Part shown: piece by piece, positions 1 through 6,388 of the stretch | Numbering within the stretch: the stretch's first letter is position 1 | Layout of the letters: every line of letters starts with the position of its first letter | NCBI GenBank assembly: GCA_029259935.1 | Contig: JAJDEH010000215.1 | Location: 1 to 13,381, forward strand | DNA length: 13,381 nt | Source: Planctomycetota bacterium | GTDB lineage: Bacteria; Planctomycetota; Planctomycetia; Pirellulales; Pirellulaceae | Direction: 5' to 3' | Made by a program: the position numbers and the translations under genes | The notes under the pieces: model-generated | Database searches by the model: none | Told to the model about the DNA's origin: nothing | Seen by the model: only the letters and a program-made list of their open reading frames with translations

Positions 1-9
1 GAGATCTTT

Positions 10-894
10 ATGGCAGATCAACCTCCTCGAAAACGCCGCTGGTTTTCATTCAGCTTGCGGACCTTCCTTGCGGGAGTGTTCTTGATTGCGATTGTCCTGA
101 TGCCCTTGGCCCATCGCTGGCATCGTTATCACCAACAGAAGGCAACAATTAAATCTTCCAGTGGGGTCTCGTTCCACAACGGAATGCAACGGCCATGGTG
201 GAGGTATTTGCTCACCGGCGAAGAGATAGCAGATGACGTGCGGGGGATTACGCTCACTACCTACCCGCCGAACTACATGGATTCTGTGCGCTCCTTCGAC
301 AGGCTGGAAAGTCTTTGCGTGGTTGGTGTCGAGCGCCAGGGGGTCTTCACTTCAGATCTCACGCTGTTAGCGGGCCTGACTCAGTTGCAGGAACTCGACC
401 TCGCAGAGACCAATGTGAACGACATCACACCGCTCGCGGACGTGACGCAATTGCAGAAACTCGACCTCGCCGAGACCAAGGTGACCGATATCACACCGCT
501 CGCGGGCCTGACGCAATTGCAGCGACTCGACCTCGAAGAGACCAAGGTGACCGACATCACACCACTCGCGGGCCTGACGCAGTTGCAGGAACTCAACCTC
601 CGGGGAACCAATGTGACCGATTTAACGCCGCTGGCGGGATTGACGCAGTTGAAGAGTTTAACACTCACGACAACCGGGGTGACGGATACCACTCCGCTGG
701 CGGGACTCACGCGGTTGCAGCGACTCTACCTTTGGAATACCAAAGTGACCGATCTAACCCCGCTGGCGAAACTCGCGAACGTTGACATTCATATCGATGA
801 CCATGAACAACTAACTATCCCCGTGGAATTGCAGGGCCGTGTCTACCACGACCGACCGATATTTTTCCCTGATAGAGTGATTCAAGGGCGTTGA
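10..894 (+). CDS. Membrane-anchored leucine-rich-repeat protein (paralog 1)
   Basis: A 294-residue protein with a basic N-terminus (MADQPPRKRRW), one hydrophobic segment at about residues 17-34, and a leucine-rich-repeat region from about residue 100 to 262. The repeats are 22 residues long with the pattern LTQLQxLDLxxTxVTDITPLAG, like internalin or SDS22-type LRRs. The end (about residues 250-294) is non-repetitive and shares the motif VPVELQGRV with the next gene. LRR solenoids usually bind other proteins. With the N-terminal anchor, the repeats would probably lie outside the cytoplasmic membrane, which is inference. The start is supported because the same block, GAGATCTTY followed by ATGGCAGATCA, begins the paralog at 1255. 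Only nine bases precede the start, so its promoter is not visible. No partner or pathway is recognisable. Confidence 0.85.
   Translation: MADQPPRKRRWFSFSLRTFLAGVFLIAIVLMPLAHRWHRYHQQKATIKSSSGVSFHNGMQRPWWRYLLTGEEIADDVRGITLTTYPPNYMDSVRSFDRLESLCVVGVERQGVFTSDLTLLAGLTQLQELDLAETNVNDITPLADVTQLQKLDLAETKVTDITPLAGLTQLQRLDLEETKVTDITPLAGLTQLQELNLRGTNVTDLTPLAGLTQLKSLTLTTTGVTDTTPLAGLTRLQRLYLWNTKVTDLTPLAKLANVDIHIDDHEQLTIPVELQGRVYHDRPIFFPDRVIQGR
371..766 (+). repeat. Six tandem 66-bp coding repeats (22-residue LRR units)
   Basis: Six consecutive 66-bp units begin at about 371, 437, 503, 569, 635 and 701. Each encodes one LRR. Units 1-4 are close to identical in DNA (repeated blocks such as GCAATTGCAG, CTCGACCTCG and ACATCACACC). 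Units 5 and 6 are more diverged. The near-identity suggests recent duplication or gene conversion, so repeat number could vary between strains. Confidence 0.8.
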
Positions 895-1230
895 ACCTCT
901 GTGGTGCGACTTCTCCAGCTCGTACTTGCGAATCGCGTGTTGAGGTCAGCCACGACCGTCGCGACGATTGAAACCCGTTAAAAACCTGTAAAGGATCGTT
1001 CGCGAAACAAGTGTCGCGTTTTGATCGGCCGTTGGGCGTTAGCCACGGTCTTTCAGAACCGGACGCTAACGCCTTCCGGCTAATGGGACACTAATTGCCC
1101 GAACAATCCTAAACTTCTCAGGGGGTGCGGGGTCAAGTCAACGGTCGATGCGTCGTTTCGCAAGCGGAACCAAGATCGCCGAAATCTGGCTACGGATTCT
1201 GATCGCTGTTAGAATCACAGCGGCACGAGC
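895..1230. other. Intergenic region between the two LRR genes
   Basis: No convincing gene is present in these 336 bases. The only clear structure is the inverted repeat at 1035-1073, listed separately. No confident promoter was found for the downstream LRR gene. Confidence 0.6.
1035..1073. repeat. Inverted repeat, GGCGTTAGC...GCTAACGCC
   Basis: GGCGTTAGC (1035-1043) pairs perfectly with GCTAACGCC (1065-1073). Imperfect inner pairing (GGT with ACC) narrows the loop to about 8 nt. There is no T-run after it, so it is not a classical terminator. Hairpins of this GTTAGC/GCTAAC type could be a dispersed intergenic element, but that needs a genome-wide count. Confidence 0.5.
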
Positions 1231-1254
1231 TTGATGGTCGAGATTGAGATCTTC

Positions 1255-2034
1255 ATGGCAGATCAGCCCCCACGAAAACGCCCCTGGTATTCATTCAGCT
1301 TGCGCGCCTTCCTTTTGGCTATCCTTTTGATCGCGATTGCGCTGGGTGTCTTAGTCCGCAAGATTCGTTATGAACAGCAGAAGGCGACGATTTATTCGCT
1401 GCGAAGCGACGGACTAGAAATCGGCTATCACCGCGAATCGCGATTGCCGTGGTGGAGATATCTGCTCACCAGCGCACAGTTGACCGATGACGTCCGCTCT
1501 TTCTTGCTCTACTCGGGCTCGTTGAACGAAAGTGATCTGAACTCTCTGCGAATGTTCCACAGGCTGGAGTCGCTGAGGCTGAATGACTCCACATCGGATA
1601 TCACACCGCTAGCCGGATTGACGCAGTTGAAGAAATTCGTGTTATCGAAAACCAATGTGACCGACATTTCGGCACTAGCGAATCTGACTCAATTGAAATT
1701 GCTGGTCATCCGCGAGGCACCGTTATTGGACATCACACCACTAGCCGGATTGACGCAGTTGAAGGAACTCGTGTTATCAAAAACCAATGTGACCGACATT
1801 TCCGCCCTAGCGAATATGACTCAATTGGAAAAGTTGGTCATCCGCGAGGCACCCATATCGGATATCGCGCCGCTAGCCGGAATGACGCAGTTGAAGGAAC
1901 TCAACCTCAGGAACACCGACGTGACGGATCTAACACCACTGGCGAAACTCACGAATGTTGAGATCTATGTCAACGACCTCAACAAACTAACCGTCCCCGT
2001 GGAATTGCAAGGCCGTGTCCACGGGATCCAATAA
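1255..2034 (+). CDS. Membrane-anchored leucine-rich-repeat protein (paralog 2)
   Basis: A 259-residue paralog of the first gene, with the same leader (MADQPPRKRPWYSFSLRAF), a hydrophobic segment at about residues 17-34, then LRRs and the shared ending VPVELQGRV. The start at 1255 is preferred over the in-frame TTG/ATG at 1231/1234 because the conserved block GAGATCTTCATGGCAGATCA aligns exactly with paralog 1. The repeats differ from paralog 1: two unit types alternate, one with the core VLSKTNVTDISALAN and one with the core LVIREAPxxDIxPLAG, giving a 44-residue period. The stop TAA (2032-2034) overlaps the ATG of a truncated third copy. The protein is probably anchored in the cytoplasmic membrane with its repeats exposed outside. 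Its ligand is unknown. Confidence 0.85.
   Translation: MADQPPRKRPWYSFSLRAFLLAILLIAIALGVLVRKIRYEQQKATIYSLRSDGLEIGYHRESRLPWWRYLLTSAQLTDDVRSFLLYSGSLNESDLNSLRMFHRLESLRLNDSTSDITPLAGLTQLKKFVLSKTNVTDISALANLTQLKLLVIREAPLLDITPLAGLTQLKELVLSKTNVTDISALANMTQLEKLVIREAPISDIAPLAGMTQLKELNLRNTDVTDLTPLAKLTNVEIYVNDLNKLTVPVELQGRVHGIQ
1609..1872 (+). repeat. Two tandem 132-bp repeats (double LRR unit)
   Basis: The segment 1609-1740 is repeated at 1741-1872 with few differences. Both begin CTAGCCGGATTGACGCAGTT, and a third partial unit starts at 1873. Each 132-bp unit encodes two unlike 22-residue LRRs, so the duplicated unit was an A-B pair and not a single LRR. Confidence 0.85.
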
Positions 2035-2174
2035 TGGCAGATCAACCCCCACGAAAACGCCCCAGGTTTTCATTCAGCTTGCGCGCCTTGTTTACGCATC
2101 TTCAGGATCAGATACTTGCGGTTCTTCTCTTGGGTAACTCGCCATTCATGAAAACGGCGTTCTCGTCGCCTTGA
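2034..2174 (+). pseudogene. Truncated third LRR-paralog copy (5' end only)
   Basis: The bases from 2034 to 2089 encode MADQPPRKRPRFSFSLRAL, almost identical to the start of both LRR genes. Homology stops abruptly at 2089, before the membrane segment. The frame then runs through unrelated sequence to TGA at 2172-2174, giving a 46-residue product with no LRRs. The ATG shares its A with the TAA stop of paralog 2, so the fragment sits exactly at that gene's end. The remaining reading frame is antisense to the bS21-like gene. This looks like debris of a third tandem paralog after deletion or recombination and is probably not functional. Confidence 0.75.
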
Positions 2175-2384
2175 CAGCCTCTTTCGGCGTCGCTTGACGC
2201 TTGGTTTTTCGAAGTAAAATCGCTGGCGATTTCGGACGGCGACCGTCGCGTAGTACCCCCAATTGCCGTGCCTTCCTTTCCAACCAACGCCAATCAGGGC
2301 GCCACTTTCCGATGCAAGAAGTCGCAACTCGCGAAGGGCCGCCCGCAGCGATTCATATTGTTCAACGATGACCTTGCGAGCCAC
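2070..2384 (-). CDS. rpsU: Divergent bS21-like ribosomal protein
   Basis: A 104-residue, very basic protein. Residues 1-28 (MARKVIVEQYESLRAALREL onward) resemble the bS21 N-terminus, where a short strand is followed by an ALRRF-type helix. The segment RQRFYFEKPSVKRRRKRL matches the bS21 signature RRREFYEKPxxxRKR in spacing and character. bS21 belongs to the platform of the 30S subunit and affects translation initiation. This copy is longer than usual (about 60-75 residues) because of an insert rich in Gly, Trp and Tyr between the two conserved parts and a basic C-terminal tail. The start is GTG at 2384. An in-frame stop lies immediately upstream, so no longer form exists, and no good Shine-Dalgarno is visible. 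Its last codons (2070-2090) lie in DNA homologous to the LRR gene start. It may be a specialised paralog; the family call is from motif reading only. Confidence 0.6.
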   Translation of the reverse strand: MARKVIVEQYESLRAALRELRLLASESGALIGVGWKGRHGNWGYYATVAVRNRQRFYFEKPSVKRRRKRLSRRRERRFHEWRVTQEKNRKYLILKMRKQGAQAE

Positions 2385-2723
2385 TCAAAGCGTCTTATCG
2401 GCTAACGCGATGCCATCAAATCGAAAAAAAACGGAACATTGCATTGGCGGACTAACACAGTTTTGTGGCATTCGAATCCTACCATTTGCGAAGACGGCCC
2501 TCTAGTCTTCAACCCCATGGTTATACCACGTGAACACGAGAGTTAGAGGCCTCTGGAATCAAACCGGCAGGATCGACAGTGGCGAAGTGAGGCGGTCTCC
2601 CGACCGAATCGACGGCAGCTTCCCCATTCGTTAAAATTGTCTCAGCGCGCTCGTTGACGTGATGGCATCCGCGCGACCAGGCCGCGGTCAACGATCGGGT
2701 CTTCTTTGAGAATGTGGGAAATC
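2385..2723. other. Intergenic region without a convincing gene
   Basis: These 339 bases lie upstream of the bS21-like gene and downstream of the minus-strand membrane-protein gene. I see a perfect 10-bp palindrome AGAGGCCTCT at 2545-2554 and a small hairpin CGGTC-TCCC-GACCG at 2593-2606. Neither has a known role that I can name. ORFs crossing the region lack family signatures. Confidence 0.5.
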
Positions 2724-3761
2724 TCAGGCAAGAGATTTTTCCGCGCGCTTGGACGAAGCGTGAGCAACCATATCAGGTCGGGAGTGTGGATCTGCCGGGA
2801 CGGCGTCGTCTTTTTCCCATCGCCAACTGCTTTTCACGGCGGCGTTCCACTCGCGCTGCCGCTCTTTCGTGAGAAACTGCTGGAAGCGCCAAACGAAGAG
2901 ACCCAGGCACAACAAGAGGTTGATGCACATCAGCGCCGCTGCCTGACCTGGCAGGATTTGAGCAAGCGTCAAATGCAGCCCCGTCGCCACTCCCATGGAC
3001 ACGAAAATGAATCTCAGAAAACCTCGATTATCGACAGAAGGGCGTTTATGGACTTCTCCATGCTTTGAAATCCTAAAACGCCACAGCCAGGCGAGCACGG
3101 CAGTGGCGAAAACGCCTACTACTAACGGCGGTTCAAAGCTCCAAATGGCAATAATTCCACAAACGACCGCGACAACGGCGAACATGCATACGCACAACCA
3201 GTCCCAGTGTCGTCGAGTATATAAATACTCGTCCGGACCCGGGCTTCGAGGAGCGTTCGGCTTGGGATCGCGCAGTGGCAGGGCAACGCCGTGGCAAAAC
3301 AACTCCCAATCTTTCTGAGCGGGCTCGGGTGTGTGTTGGCGAAAGAAGCGAATCAGCCACAATCTCTGCCGAGATTCAAAATTATCGAATACGATGGTCA
3401 AATTCTCGAAGGGCGTTCGCAATCTCAGCCTACCTTTAGGGACCAACCACCGGGCCTCCATCACGTCGACAAGATCGACTTCCTTATGGCGAAAGATGCC
3501 CCGCAAAACGATTCGCCCCTTGTCGATCGTCAAGCGATATCGCCAGTAGTCGATGAGCATCGCGGTCGAAGCAAGTAGGAGACTACCCCAAAGAATTGGT
3601 CCACACAGCCCGATAAACATGCGTGCTTCCTGATCCACGCAAACTCTGATCCCGCAAACCCAGGCCACGAACACTGATATCGCGAAGGCTAAGTTAGAGG
3701 CCCCACCGTAGAGCACGGATTTTCGAATATGAAAGGTGTTGGTCCCGTTCGTCGATGCCAT
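2724..3761 (-). CDS. Six-segment membrane protein with PH-like central region
   Basis: A 345-residue hypothetical membrane protein. Hydrophobic segments lie at about residues 22-40, 48-70, 186-206, 211-228, 249-269 and 273-293. After the second is a compact stretch (about 71-142: YRLTIDKGRIVLRGIFRHKE, then LVDVMEARW and FENLTIVFDNF) that resembles bacterial PH (bPH) domains, which typically follow one or two membrane segments. The start at 3761 was chosen over the far-upstream frame opening because GGAG sits 7 nt before this ATG, and because the 57 residues upstream look like non-coding translation overlapping the divergent gene's leader. The C-terminus is polar and probably cytoplasmic. It is transcribed divergently from the WD40-like gene with 148 bp between starts. 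The function is unknown. Confidence 0.7.
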   Translation of the reverse strand: MASTNGTNTFHIRKSVLYGGASNLAFAISVFVAWVCGIRVCVDQEARMFIGLCGPILWGSLLLASTAMLIDYWRYRLTIDKGRIVLRGIFRHKEVDLVDVMEARWLVPKGRLRLRTPFENLTIVFDNFESRQRLWLIRFFRQHTPEPAQKDWELFCHGVALPLRDPKPNAPRSPGPDEYLYTRRHWDWLCVCMFAVVAVVCGIIAIWSFEPPLVVGVFATAVLAWLWRFRISKHGEVHKRPSVDNRGFLRFIFVSMGVATGLHLTLAQILPGQAAALMCINLLLCLGLFVWRFQQFLTKERQREWNAAVKSSWRWEKDDAVPADPHSRPDMVAHASSKRAEKSLA

Positions 3762-3909
3762 CGATGCACTCCAGGCGATCGCCGCGAAATCGTTCGCGCA
3801 AAATCGCTTGCCTGAAATTCGCCGTTGGGCGTCGATTCTTGGCGAATTGGTGAAAGATCCGGAGGTGCAGTTGCCACCAACTAAACGAAAAGGCCGCGTG
3901 GCGGGTACA

Positions 3910-5277
3910 ATGCACAAGTCCCGAAAGGCCAACTCATCCCCACCAGGGCAACGCAGCGGCTATTCACGAAGAAAGCATCCCCAAGTGCGGCTTCGATTCG
4001 GATTTACTCATCTGCTCATGGCCATCACGTTGGTAGCAATTACCATCGGAATTGTCGTGAGTCTGCATCGGAAAATTCCCGATTACTATCCTGGCTCAGT
4101 GAGTTTTTCGCCAGACGGTAAGCTTGTAGCCTGCGTGATTGGTTGGACAGTTCGTCACTATGATCCTCGTCACGGTGAGATGTCTCGTCATGGGAATCGC
4201 ATGCGGATCTGGGATGCGAGCGGTTTCTGGGCATCAGAAATTCCGTGTTCGATTGGCGAGGTTTCGAGCCTAGGGGGCTTCCTCCGCAACCCCGGCGACG
4301 GCTTTGGCTTCGTTAATGACCGAACTCTGGCGATCGTAAGAGTAACCGAAGGCACCGAAGGCAATTCGAGCAACAGGGCAATGCGGAATTGCAGCATTGA
4401 ATACTGGGACGTTCCGAAGGACCAAAAAGCACGTTCCATTCCCGTGGATGGCGATGTACGTCAGCTTGCGTGTCTGGCACATGAAGCAACTATGTGCGTT
4501 GTTACGGACGAGGCCGTAACTGTCTTGGACGGTCGGTCTGGAAACGTGTTGGATCGAAGTGATACCGCGCGTAAAATCGCATTGTCGGCCGATGGAAGCC
4601 GCATCGCGTTGCGTGAAGGCTTCATGGATGAAGTATGGACAATTCCACGTCAAAAGCGGCTGCTCCAAAGCGCCCGATCTGTCGGGTCCGGAATCGAATT
4701 GATCTGGCAAATAACGGAACTCGATGCAGATCTAAGTCTTTCTTTCGACGGGGCATATCTACTCACCGACCTAGCGAGGGACACGAACGCGGACCCAAGC
4801 GGATTGCGCGTGCTGCGCGTATCAGACGGCGAGGAGTACTTAGATTTCGAGAATGAAGAAGCAAGAAGGCGAGCATCGTTTTCGCCAACTTCCAATATGC
4901 TGGCGGTTACTTCCGTCGCCGGGATCGAGGTGTGGGACGTCGAAGCGAAACGAGTGAGCGCAGCCTGGGAAGTGATTGATATCCCGTACACGCTGACCTT
5001 TGCTCCGGACGGAAAGTATTTGGCAATAGGATTTCACGATGAGCTATCGATTTGGAATGCAATGACGGGCCAGCGAGAAAAGATCGTGTGGCAGCAGCCA
5101 ACCTGGCGCATCGAGATGATCATCTGCTCGCTGGCGTATGCGGGCTGGCTGGCCGTTGCGGTTCTACTGTGGTGGAGACAACTTGGTTTGGCCGCGCGGA
5201 AAGTCACGCGTTTCATCTTCAACAGGGAAGGCAAGAGAAATAAAACTGACAGGGTTGCCGAGAATATTGTAAAATGA
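3910..5277 (+). CDS. Membrane-anchored WD40-like beta-propeller protein
   Basis: A 455-residue protein. A basic, Ser/Pro-rich N-terminus is followed by a hydrophobic segment at about residues 33-52 (THLLMAITLVAITIGIVVSL). The large central region carries degenerate WD40-like blades: SVSFSPDGKLVACV, ASFSPTSNMLAV with IEVWDVEAKR, and LTFAPDGKYLAIGF with LSIWNAMTG. A second hydrophobic segment lies near the C-terminus (IICSLAYAGWLAVAVLLWW), followed by a basic tail. Two membrane anchors would place the propeller outside the membrane with both ends inside, which is inference. The start at 3910 is preferred because the frame upstream of it is antisense to the divergent membrane-protein gene. The Shine-Dalgarno is weak (GGCGGG four bases before ATG). 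Such propellers are usually protein-interaction scaffolds. No enzymatic motif is visible. Confidence 0.75.
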   Translation: MHKSRKANSSPPGQRSGYSRRKHPQVRLRFGFTHLLMAITLVAITIGIVVSLHRKIPDYYPGSVSFSPDGKLVACVIGWTVRHYDPRHGEMSRHGNRMRIWDASGFWASEIPCSIGEVSSLGGFLRNPGDGFGFVNDRTLAIVRVTEGTEGNSSNRAMRNCSIEYWDVPKDQKARSIPVDGDVRQLACLAHEATMCVVTDEAVTVLDGRSGNVLDRSDTARKIALSADGSRIALREGFMDEVWTIPRQKRLLQSARSVGSGIELIWQITELDADLSLSFDGAYLLTDLARDTNADPSGLRVLRVSDGEEYLDFENEEARRRASFSPTSNMLAVTSVAGIEVWDVEAKRVSAAWEVIDIPYTLTFAPDGKYLAIGFHDELSIWNAMTGQREKIVWQQPTWRIEMIICSLAYAGWLAVAVLLWWRQLGLAARKVTRFIFNREGKRNKTDRVAENIVK

Positions 5278-5323
5278 CGGAATGAGAATGCGGTCGTGCG
5301 ACGCGATCGGCGCTGGGCACCTT

Positions 5324-5359
5324 GTCGTGATGTTTCAATCCGTCGTGATGTTTTCAATC
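5324..5359 (+). repeat. Short tandem direct repeat, GTCGTGATGTTT(T)CAATC
   Basis: GTCGTGATGTTTCAATC (5324-5340) is repeated one base later as GTCGTGATGTTTTCAATC (5342-5359), differing only by an extra T. It lies shortly downstream of the WD40-like gene stop. It could be replication slippage or a paired protein-binding site. Confidence 0.6.
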
Positions 5360-5375
5360 GGCTGCCCGGATTAGC

Positions 5376-5407
5376 GTGTGTCCGACACTCCGCAGTGTCG
5401 TACACGC
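5376..5407. repeat. Strong hairpin GTGTCCGACACT-CCGC-AGTGTCGTACAC
   Basis: GTGTCCGACACT (5378-5389) pairs with AGTGTCGTACAC (5394-5405) at 11 of 12 positions around a CCGC loop, and two further flanking pairs (one G-U) extend it. No T-run follows. It may be a dispersed palindromic element or the first hairpin of a structured leader. Confidence 0.6.
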
Positions 5408-5421
5408 AGCAACGTGTCACG

Positions 5422-5451
5422 GTTGCGACCCATCCTGCGTGGGATCGCAAC
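5422..5451. repeat. Second hairpin with competing pairing partners
   Basis: GTTGCGACCCA (5422-5432) pairs with TGGGATCGCAAC (5440-5451): 11 bp with one bulged A and a 7-nt loop. GCAAC at 5409-5413 can compete for the same GTTGC, and GCAGC (5406-5410) can pair with GCTGC (5454-5458). The competing helices are what an RNA switch or attenuator would show, but no known class is recognised. Confidence 0.45.
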
Positions 5452-5637
5452 GTGCTGCGGATGCAGGGGCTACCAATGCAAGGGCCGTGTCGCCACGATG
5501 TCCTGGGGGTTCGTGCGGCCTTTCGGCAGCGACATCCTGCGGAATGCTTGCACAAGTGCAAACGTCCTGACAGGTGGATCCGCGTCACGGCCTCGCGCCT
5601 AACTCGTGTCGGCATCATACTTTTAGGAGCAAATGCC

Positions 5638-5769
5638 ATGAAGCAAAACCGAGTGATTCCCAGAATTGCGTATGTAACAATAGCCGAAGTGCGCCGCTCT
5701 GTCCGGAGGCATTGGCGGGCCGCCGCAGTGTCCACCGACCTGCACGCTGGAAGATACGAACATGAATAG
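5638..5769 (+). CDS. Possible small ORF (43 residues) overlapping the sigma gene
   Basis: The frame from ATG 5638 encodes a basic 43-residue peptide starting MKQNRVIPRIAYVTIAEVRR. A near-ideal Shine-Dalgarno, AGGAG (5625-5629), lies 8 nt before the ATG. The stop TAG ends at 5769, so the ORF overlaps the sigma-factor start (5762) by 8 bp, which would allow translational coupling. The peptide has no recognisable domain, no membrane segment and several Arg/His residues. It could be a leader peptide or a small regulator of the sigma factor. The open frame continues upstream of the ATG to 5296, but without a ribosome-binding site that I can support. It may also be chance. Confidence 0.35.
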   Translation: MKQNRVIPRIAYVTIAEVRRSVRRHWRAAAVSTDLHAGRYEHE

Positions 5770-6388
5770 GAACGAACCGCGCGAAAATCCGTCCACGGCC
5801 GACGCCGCGAATTCCGCGGAGCTCGTCGAGCGATATCGTCAAGGCGACGCGGACGCGGCGGAGACGCTGTTCTTGCGCTACGCCAATCGGCTGACCGCCT
5901 TAGCGCGAAAAAATCTCTCGCCCAAGCTCAGCCGCCGATTCGATCCCGAGGATGTTGTGCAATCGGCCTATCGTAGCTTTTTCATCCGCGCTCGTGACGG
6001 CCGCTTCTCAATTCAGCGAAGCGGCGATTTGTGGCGACTGCTAGTGGCGATCACGCTGCGAAAATTGTGGCGCAAAGTCGACTTCCACGAAGCCGGCATG
6101 CGAGCCATCGATCGGGAAGAACATCTCGCGCTGCTGCCAAGTGGCGAACAAGTCGATGCGTTCTGCCGGGAACCGTCGGCGGAAGACGTGGTGGCGTTGG
6201 CCGATGGACTAGAGCAGGTAATGGAGGCGCTCGGCGACGAGCAACGGCATGTGCTTCAACTACGGCTATGCGATTACACGATCGAAGAGATTGCCGCCGA
6301 GACACATCGGTCCGAACGAACGATTCGCCGCTGGTTGGACGGAGTGAAATCAGTGCTAACGGAAAAGTTTAGCGAGGCAGTTTCATGA
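5762..6388 (+). CDS. ECF-type RNA polymerase sigma factor
   Basis: A 208-residue sigma-70-family protein with only regions 2 and 4, typical of ECF sigma factors. Region 2 covers about residues 20-105 and includes RRFDPEDVVQSAYRSFF, which resembles the DVVQ(E/S)xxxxF core-binding helix. Region 4 covers about 143-205 and includes the helix-turn-helix YTIEEIAAETHRSERTIRRW for -35 recognition. A GGAAG 8 nt before ATG supports the start. Its TGA overlaps the kinase ATG (ATGA, 6385-6388), so the two are translationally coupled. Planctomycetes carry several ECF groups fused or linked to Ser/Thr kinases, and this pair fits that pattern. No anti-sigma factor lies next to it, so phosphorylation by the kinase may be the control, which is inference. 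Confidence 0.92.
   Translation: MNRNEPRENPSTADAANSAELVERYRQGDADAAETLFLRYANRLTALARKNLSPKLSRRFDPEDVVQSAYRSFFIRARDGRFSIQRSGDLWRLLVAITLRKLWRKVDFHEAGMRAIDREEHLALLPSGEQVDAFCREPSAEDVVALADGLEQVMEALGDEQRHVLQLRLCDYTIEEIAAETHRSERTIRRWLDGVKSVLTEKFSEAVS

Larger units (their letters stand above)
5278..5637. other. Structured intergenic region upstream of the sigma factor
   Basis: This 360-base stretch has no gene I can support. Open frames cross it on both strands, but their translations are rich in Arg, Cys and His and lack any family signature. It contains a near-perfect tandem repeat (5324-5359), two strong hairpins (5376-5407 and 5422-5451) and a palindrome TTGCACAAGTGCAA (5548-5561), listed separately where useful. 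The region could be a long regulatory leader for the sigma/kinase genes. Confidence 0.55.

Noticed and set aside
371..766. CRISPR-like or satellite array
   Set aside because: The 66-bp units are contiguous without spacers and encode in-frame 22-residue LRRs.
315..785. Overlapping ORFs on both strands in LRR gene 1
   Set aside because: They mirror the 66-bp repeat of the real gene in other frames and show no family signature.
2464..2486. Possible tRNA T-arm (TTCGAAT)
   Set aside because: The flanking bases do not form a 5-bp T stem, and no acceptor, D or anticodon arm fits around it.
5034..5735. 233-codon minus-strand ORF
   Set aside because: It overlaps the end of the WD40-like gene, and its translation is rich in Arg, Cys and Ser without any recognisable domain.
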